Source: Lineus longissimus (taxonomy: Eukaryota > Nemertea > Pilidiophora > Heteronemertea > Lineidae). Taken from it: DNA of 64,000 bases. The notes below the pieces were generated by a model. That model worked only from the letters and a program-made list of their open reading frames with translations, searched no databases and was not told where the DNA came from. The position numbers and the translations under genes were made by a program. The stretch covers positions 13,704,001-13,768,000 of the forward strand of contig NC_088316.1 of NCBI RefSeq assembly GCF_910592395.1, read 5' to 3'. Shown here piece after piece: positions 52,901 through 61,900 of the stretch; the stretch's first letter is position 1; each line of letters opens with the position of its first letter.

Positions 52901-55900
52901 GTCTAGAATATGTGAGAGTGACCGACCCAGTATACCTCTTTTGGATTGTTGCCCGACATTTGTTTGTGCTTTGGTTATTCTAAATAAACTAATTCTAAAA
53001 GGCAATGAAGACTTTGTTGTTGTTGTATTCTTATCTCAGTTGATGAATCTAAAACGAGTTATATACCGTAAGCCCCTTTATTACTGCAGCCCTACATGTG
53101 TGATGTACATCACCGGTAAGTCAGCATGAAATAAAGGGGATTACAGTACTAGTTTCGTGATGACACAATTGGTTGTGGTTGGCGTACGGATGGAGTTGAT
53201 GTGTTATAGAGATTAGAAGTTTCCTCTTGAACAGACATCTCGCACCATAATCAACCTTGTACACCATTGCATTCCTCTTGCTCATGCATAGCTTGTGCCT
53301 GTAAGTTCCAACTGCTGCAAACGAATAAAGTACAACTAAGAATTAATTAAGACAAACCAATTACAGTGAAGTAACACTGTTACACTTACAAAAGTTACAC
53401 AGCTGAAACTTGGATATTCTCCAGGGAGTTGAGCTTGATTCCAATACAGGCCTGTGTATAAATGTGAAATGGTCTGAGTGATGAAACCTATCTATTGTTC
53501 CAGAAAAAACAAGAGTGAAATTATCCGATCCGGGCTATAAAAGAAATTCACTGTCCTTTGAAGCAAATCGAGCTCTTCCAGGTGTTGGCACCGGTGAATA
53601 CGCTCACGGTATTCGACGGAAAAGTACCGGGTCAGAGCGGCTGACAGGAGGGAGACACCTGGTGGACATCCCAATAACTGAATCGGAGGAACTGAATGAA
53701 CCTGTCACAACGCCACCTGTTGGTATTGTTGCTCAACGAAGGGCGTCCCTGCAGTCGTCGGTCGCAAAGAAGCCATTCGAGATGAAAGATATTCCTCAGG
53801 ATGTGGTAGGTAATTCTTCTCGCATCCCACACGCTAAAAAAGTTAAAGTTTTGGGTTTATATTCTGATATCAACTACAATTGAGGTTATCATCCGACTCT
53901 ACACTTTAACCCGGGTGTGTCCTGAAACCTTTCAGTAGACCTCAGATGAGCTGTTCAACCAGCGCTACAATCTGAGCATTTCTGACCGGTACCAATTTAT
54001 ACACCTGGGTGCAGAGAGGCAAGTAAGACAAAGAGACCTGCGAACAGTCTCAGCGACAGTGTGGATCAAACCCAGGACCTCTTGACCGCTCGTCGAGAGT
54101 CCCACCCACTACACCACAACATCTTCTATGCTAATTATGCAGTCACACCATCTGAATCTAAAGGGTTTTATGGCCTTCTGTGCCGTGTGTAATTTTGTTT
54201 CCCGCTCGAAATAAAAAGGACTCCCTGGGGTTCCCCTTTGATTTTGAAACAGGTTGTGCAAGTGGTGAACAACATGTTTGTCATACCTTGTGGCTCATTC
54301 ATAACATTTGTGCAAACGTGGTCAAAGTTGGTGACTGATTGACCATTGGTGTTACCTTCCGGTCTGTTGAGGACAGTTTGTATGGTATTGTCTAGTCCAT
54401 TAGTACCCACCAGGGCTAATCTTTTCTTGACTTAACGAGGAAGGGCATATAACGTTCCCCGTGGATTGATTCGCTTAGATCAGTTTGTATATCTAGAGAT
54501 CAGAACAGCAGATGACTCAGAGCCCACTGATAGCTTCAAAATGTCAATACTTTTGGTGAGTTCTTTGTTTGGGTATTAGTTTAGAGCAGGTAGTCGATGT
54601 TATTGGCTTTTTTTTTTCCGGATGTTTGATTTCAAGTAGGATGTGCAAATTGTCGAGAAGATTTAGGATTGTCAAAACCAGTATGCCTCTCATGGTCTAA
54701 TTTCTTACTGTTTCTATTCAGGATGATGACGATGATATATTCGAAGAACTTATAAAACCGGAAGAAGCCGCGCCTGAACCAGAACGGGAACCAGATAAAC
54801 CAACTGAACCGGAAGCAAGAAAACCACTGCTGAGTAACCGGTTTAAGAAAATGCCGAGTATTGTGGATGCGCAAGAGAAGCTGCGGAGGGAAAAAGCGTC
54901 GGTTGATCTCGATGATTATAATTCGGAGGATGAGCGATTGGAGCAGGAGATCATGGACCGACTGGAGGCAGAGGCTGAGGAGGAGGAACGACAGACACAT
55001 GAGATGGAGTCGAGGCATAATAGTATCTTGGGCCGTGAAGACAAAAGTCGGGTAAGATACAAAAAAAGCCTGTTCGACAAAATTATGGTTTCTGTAGAAA
55101 ATGAAAACTAGTGGTGTTTGTGGTTTATTTTTACAGCTCATTTGTTGAACAAAACTGATTAAAAACAGGCATTGTATAGTCAATGGTCAATCAAGTGGGA
55201 TAGTATGGGTTTTGATTATATAAAAGACCAGTTGTGTTGACAAACTTTTGGTGACAAGATCTGATATCATCACACCTCCTCAGATTACCACTATTTGTTT
55301 TGATATTTCAGCTCAAGCAGACGTCGCCCATGATTCAAACGATGGAAAAGAAACGTGAAAATAACTGTGATGAACAAAATAATGTGCCAAAATATACAAC
55401 ATCTAGTGCTATGTCGGACAGTGACTCAACCAGTTTACCAGGAACTCCGCGGAAAAGCTCTGTGACTTTAAACATGAACTTGAAACCAACGTTTTCAAAA
55501 CAAGACAGTTTTGACTCTCCTCCGGCTCGAAAAGATTCCTGGAAAGATTATCGGAGAGAGGAAAGCTCAGAAAGATCAGAAAGATCAGATGAAAAACCTG
55601 TTTTTAAGAGCAGTGGTTCTTTTGAGTTAAAGCCAGCAGTGTCGGATGGTTCAAAGTCTTCATTTGTCGAGGATAGTATTGATGGCGACATAGTGAAACC
55701 GAGTGTGGAGCCGGTGTCTTATTCTGAACCTCCCAAACTGACTTTAGAGGAGCCTCCCAAACCTGCCATACCATACAGCACAAAACCTGCTCCCGCTCCC
55801 AGTCCTAAGCTTCCGAAAGTCTCACCTAGAACATCATCTCCGCGGAGACCTCATAAAAATTACGCCTTCCTGGAGAAATTTGCTTCGGAGGATACAACTG

Positions 55901-58900
55901 ATTCAAAAACGGAGGAGTACAAGTCTCCGTCTTATTTAGATAAGTATGTGAAGGAAATCGACCAGGAGAAGGAATTTGATAATTTGTTTAACTTTGACAC
56001 CAAGGACGACGTGGATTCAGGCCAAAAGACGTACTCGGTCTACGATCGTTACATGGATCATTCACCAAGGTCGGATCTATCGCTAACGTCAAAACCTAAA
56101 CCTTACGGTGGCTATGTCGAGACGACGAAACCTAAACCGTACACCGGGTTCACCTCGGAAGGTAGCCTGCCTTCTAGCACAACTTCCAGTACTGCTGACC
56201 TGAGTCAAAAAGAACCGCAGAACTCCCTCTATCTTCCTAAACCTCGGCCATTTGTACCTCAACATGGAGGTTCTGGTTCCGGAAGTGATAAGAACGAACA
56301 GGATGTAAACAAAATGGATTACACTCGCCCGGGCGCCGATGATGACTCTGCAGAGAAGTTTGACCAAGACAAGAAGGGTGAGAGATTTTGATTTGTTACC
56401 AAGAGCAGGACGGGCTTAATGCAGTGCAGTAATTGACCCTTTCAAGGACTGGGTGCCACATGCTAGCATCGTCACATTATGTTGGCTGATCATGCCAATG
56501 GGTAATGCATTAGAAAATAGCCACTTTTTACTAGCAGGTAGGCTATGCCTCCAAACACTGAAATTTCTTAGGTTATGCTTATAAAAAAAGCCACTTAGTA
56601 CCGACCAATGGATTTGCCTTACAGTCAGCATCTTTAAGCTACTATGACTGTTAGGGGTTTGTGATATTTCGGAGTTCAATTGAGGCGATTCCCACCAGTC
56701 CTTCTAAGGGTTGATGCATGATACTGGACTAGCTTTTCGACTAACAGCTACCCCTGTATATAGTGCATGGTAGCATGCTGGCACTATAGTAACCAACACC
56801 TAATCATCAGGCACCCTGGTGCTTTCAAGCTCTCAACATCCTACCAACCCTTCTTTACCAACTATCCCGTTCTGTTGAAGTCCAATGGATGGTTTCCAAG
56901 GATCAAATGATGCCTTGTCCTGTGTCATTTTGTTTTAGCCGAGCCTCGTTAAACGTAACTATAAAGATGTTTGTTTGCTTCTTCAGGACTGCATGACTTT
57001 CCGCTGTTTATGACCAGTTGAAATCAAAAGAATTGTCACATATGGACTCCTCTTACAATTCAAAGTTAGAAGTAGCGGGTCACAGTCCTGAAAAGGCTAA
57101 CATCATCAACCTCCTATCTTTCACCAAACTTGTTCTCTTCACATCACTTGTAGGTGCTATTCGTCTTCATTATCTTTTGAATATCTTTTTGTCTATTGAT
57201 GCAATGATTTCAGTACCACCATTAGATATGTCATTTGGAAGTGGCAAAGACGAAGAAAAACTTTGGGAAAAGTTAGAAAAGCCGAAGCAGAAAAAATTAC
57301 CATGGGAAAAGTCAGAGATCCGTAAATTCGGTAGTTTGGATTCGCTCAAAAAGGATAGCCCACGTAGCAGTAACAATAACAGTATCTTAGAATCTGGCGC
57401 CGAGACGCCGCCATGGCGGGCCCAGTCGCCTGCTCGCCAAGAACGTGAGCGGGAAGAGTCGACTGCCCGTTGGGCCGAAGCTGCAAGCCATACAAAGCCT
57501 CAGTTTGAATCTCCGAGTAAATTATTGGATTCAGCGGAACAATCTCGATATGACTCGTTCACTGATCCCGCTCCAATGTTCTACGATCCGAAAATTGGAA
57601 GTGTGAAATCGTCCGCAGCCCCTAGGCGTGATAGCGATTCCTTGCCGTCGGATTATAGCAATGGTGATGTGAATAAAAAGACCAACAGACATTTCACATC
57701 CAGTAAACTTGAGGAGGAGAAGAGGAAGAGGGAAGACTGGAGGCGGGAACAAGAACGCAAGAATCAGGTGAGTACAGAGATATAATCACAGTGTAGGCCT
57801 ACAAGTGTACAGTGCTATACATGCCGGAAGAGGACTCCATTGCCACATGCTTTCAATGCAGTGTATGCCAGTCCCACTCGGGGATGTTTCTATGTCGGCT
57901 ATATAGGCCCTACAGCTATATAGGCCCTACACCGGTGCCATTAAAACGCGCAGCTGAGTATAAGATTAAACGGAACCCAAGTCCAAAGATGTCCCTATAG
58001 TAACAGAAAGACTATCTTTGAGAATGGGTACAACTAGACTGCCCTCCCCTCCCCTCCCACCCCGTCATAGTAGTTTTGGTGCATCCTATTTTAGTGTCGT
58101 GTTGTAGGGCTAAATGTTAGAACAGATTATAAATTTCTCTTTTCAGGAATTGTTTGCAAAAGGTCAGAGGTTACGAGAAGGCAACAGCCTCGAAGAAATC
58201 AATCCTCAGGTAAGACGGTTTACCATTATGTAAATTTAAAGGATGTCTTTGGCAAAGATACTGAGATGGTTGAGGTTCAAATTTCCTGTGTAGAGGACGC
58301 CACAGATATGCTATATCTAATGTGCACAAGGTGCTCTGGGAAAAATGTTTGTGTACATTCCCCTTCATGCACTCACTTACCACTTTCCAATAGATGTACT
58401 GGCCCTTTAAAGACATGAAAAAATTAATTCATTGCAATTTTCCAACAAGTTTGTGGGCGATTGATTTTCTTCACAGGTTGGCTACGTGCTAAATTGGTTG
58501 TGAAGAATTAGTAATTATCGTTGTGAATGCCAGGGAACCTTATCTAACTGCCACCAGCCCACCCCAACATGTGTGATATCGGACCCAATCATTAAACGAG
58601 CAGGGAAACGCTTACTGTGTGGTTAAGATATTCTTTTATGACTGGTGAGGGAACCTTGAAACCAAGACAAAATTATCGAGCTGGAGATAATTATTCTTGT
58701 TCAGTGCCCACTGGCCACCACATTTTGTGTCAACTATCTGCACCAATGTTGCTTGGAAGATTGGTCATGAGAGCTATTGCCAAAGTAAGGCAATAGTTTT
58801 CCATGAACCAATTTCATTTCTGCAAGAAAATCCCCATCTTGAAAGTAAAAGGGGTAAATTTTGACCTCCTGCTTATTAAGCTTCGCTCCAAAGGGCCCAA

Positions 58901-61900
58901 GCATGAGCCCGGACTCATATGGTGGGTCAGGTCAGCCACATGAAAAGAACCGGGAAACGACAATAAAGTATCCTACATCCTCCCCCAAAGCTACGAAGGG
59001 TTTGAAATTGTCCCTTACTAGGAAGTCATGACCCCCATTAATCTTCTTCAAATTTTATCTGACAGAAATCTCTGTTCTGTTTTGAGAGATCACGGAGATT
59101 ATGGCTTTGGATTGTTGGTTGTTTTCTCATCCTTGGGTGTCTTCTTACGGAGGTTTCTCAGCCGATTGTGTTTCTGCATTCCGTCTTTGATACTAAGTTG
59201 CGTCCTCTGATAATCGGCAGGAGCCAGGAGCAGCAGAGTCCATTGTGATAGGGGTGATAGGTGGCTGTCACACCTGGTATCAAAATGAGGTCACCCATGA
59301 CCAGGTGTATCATCAACCTATATATAATCTATCCCATGAATATGCAAATTAACTGTGTATTGTTGATCGTCTGCTTGAGTGTTCGATTGTTTGTATTGTC
59401 ATCGAGAAATCATTGCGTAGTGGGACTACCCCGCGTGTTAGTAGAATGACATGAGCCGAACGTACATTCTTGACTTCCACAATCTCGGGCTGACATTCTG
59501 AAGTGATAGTCAGGGATGGAATATTGTGTTAGTGAGATTTGTGTGACTTATTGAAAATCATTGACAAAATGCGAAATCATCGTCCAAACCACCGTTTGAA
59601 GACCTGTCGGTGTCACTTGTGTTCCACGCAGACGTTGCCTATGGAAAATGGACATGTGGAAGTAACATCACCTGGGGCTAAAACTTTGACTCCAAGGGTA
59701 AGTTGGGTTCTTTCGTAACTTTAGGATTTAATGAATTTCCTTATTGATTAAGAGTTCAAAGTTGATAGGTTCTGTGGTTTGACTGTGATTTTCTATGCGG
59801 TTTGAAATAGAAGTCCCTACTTGGTTATGTAATGGTTTAGTACTGTCCAGTGGTATCCGCCAACAGCAGAAGAAAATGTAAGATTAAGCGATGTCAAACT
59901 GTCCCATCTCAAACTCTACAATACAATCTTTGGCGAGAAAAGTGTGTCCAGTCAAGTCTTTGAACTCACCGATTTTTCATCTGAAGAAGTTGCGAGTATA
60001 TATCGGCATACTACGGTGGCTTTTATGACAATTGCGGCTTCCTTTCAAGGCCTTATAGCAGTCAATCAAATCAATGACATTATGATATCTTGAATAAGTG
60101 TTTGGTCAGGTGCCATAAATTGACAATCAACATAATAACATATCGACAATAAGAAGCATTCATTCAATTTTATTTCACTTGCTCTCTTTAATTAAGTTTT
60201 TCATTGATCTGAATGTACCTGTCAATCACTTTAATTGTAGTTCATGACATTGGTGTAAACACATTAACCCTATTTTTAAATCGTTTTATTCGTCAGTCGG
60301 TTTGGACAATTATTTCTTATCATTAGAACAAGTTCTATTTATCCAGGTCTTGGCAATATCAATATGATATCATAAGGGGATTCATCAGCCTTTAATTGCC
60401 AAGGACAACTTGATTGATCTTATTCGGAAGAAGCGGATAAAGCTTGTCTAGATTGCCGGAACCCCGATGCAAATGGTTTCACTTTATCAGAAAAGCTCCA
60501 AGGCAAATTGATGCATCAGCTGTGGTTTTGCACATTCGGCCTTGACAGATCATAAAACCTGAATAATTTCTGCATGAAAAATGTAGGTTGATGTCAAGTT
60601 TTTGTCTACCCAAAGTATTGATTATAGTGTTAGTATGTTGAATGCTGAACAAGCAAACTTGGTGAGTTAACCGTGTTATCGTTCAGGATTGAACCAGTCT
60701 GTTTTTACAAAAATGCAGATACAACTGGTTCACTCTGTGTTGATGACCTGTTTACAAAAAAGTAGGTCAGTGTGACCTTAGATCAGTGTGACCTAGTACT
60801 AGTAGGCCATTGTTCAGGTAATACATGAACAGGCCCTCTAATAATCCTGGTGGGCAATATCAAGTGCTATTCTGGGTGGGCAATTTAGAGTATTTAATTG
60901 AGTAATTTTATTGAGAAGATAGTTCTCCAAAACTCACTGGTATGTGCGAACATAAACGTAATTTCTAAAATATTTGGGACGTTTTGTTCTCAAAATGTTT
61001 ATAGTAGGCGACAATATTGTTAAACTTTCAATATCAGGCAATTTGATTACAGAAGTTTAGAGTGAAAGTGATAGTTTGTTCTAAACAATTTGATGTAATT
61101 AATGTGAAGTACGTATCTTGCTCGAACATTATTCTATTTTTCGATAATAGGCCTACTGAACTGAAAACATTGTTGCGATACTTAATTGAAGTCTTTTTGG
61201 GAGATCGATATGAAGATTGGTGATCCAATTATGGGTATCTTGTCTTCATTGTATTTGTTCAAAATGTGAATTATGGTCTGGGTGAAATGTTAGGGTTACC
61301 AAATTTAAAAGAACTTGGATGAATTTGAAAAAGACCTGTCTGGTTCTCACAACCCTGATTGTTATTGAACATCTACTACAGGTTTGTTGCAATCATACCA
61401 GTGGTTGACATGCTGTGTTAACCTATGAGCCCTGTTTCTGATACATATGTAACTGCATATTCCTTACATTTTATCATACTACGGGGTGTTCTAAAAAAAC
61501 TCATTCGAAATTTGTTTCTGCATGATCTATCTCAGCTTAAGAGCATGAAATGAATGAAATGATAGATAATTTAGGAATTTATATAATGAAGCAACCTTAC
61601 GTGTATTTTTAGATTTTGGAAAATTTCGGCCATGTAATTTCAAACAAAATAAATCAAACAGAGTTTTTTGCGCACGCAGTATATTGTGATGTTCTCTTAT
61701 TTGATGATCTTCTCAAATTACGTGCGGAATTCCTGTTACGTTCCACCTTCGTTGATTTGTGTCAAGAGGGTCACAATTGTCACCAGAAGATTCTCAATTC
61801 CTCCAAACATATTTACTCGTCCATTGAAAAACCTGCCGTTTATCTTTGAGAGTCTTAAATAGTTTAACCCACTCAGTCATGAGGCTTTCTTTCTTCTCTG

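Noticed and set aside
54632-55183. 183-codon minus-strand ORF
   Set aside because: It lies antisense over exon 12; its open frame follows from the Glu-rich codon composition of the real exon.
57018-57213. In-frame 65-codon extension upstream of exon 14 starting at an ATG
   Set aside because: It encodes a hydrophobic run unlike the disordered protein, and the acceptor at 57213 joins exon 13 in frame without it.
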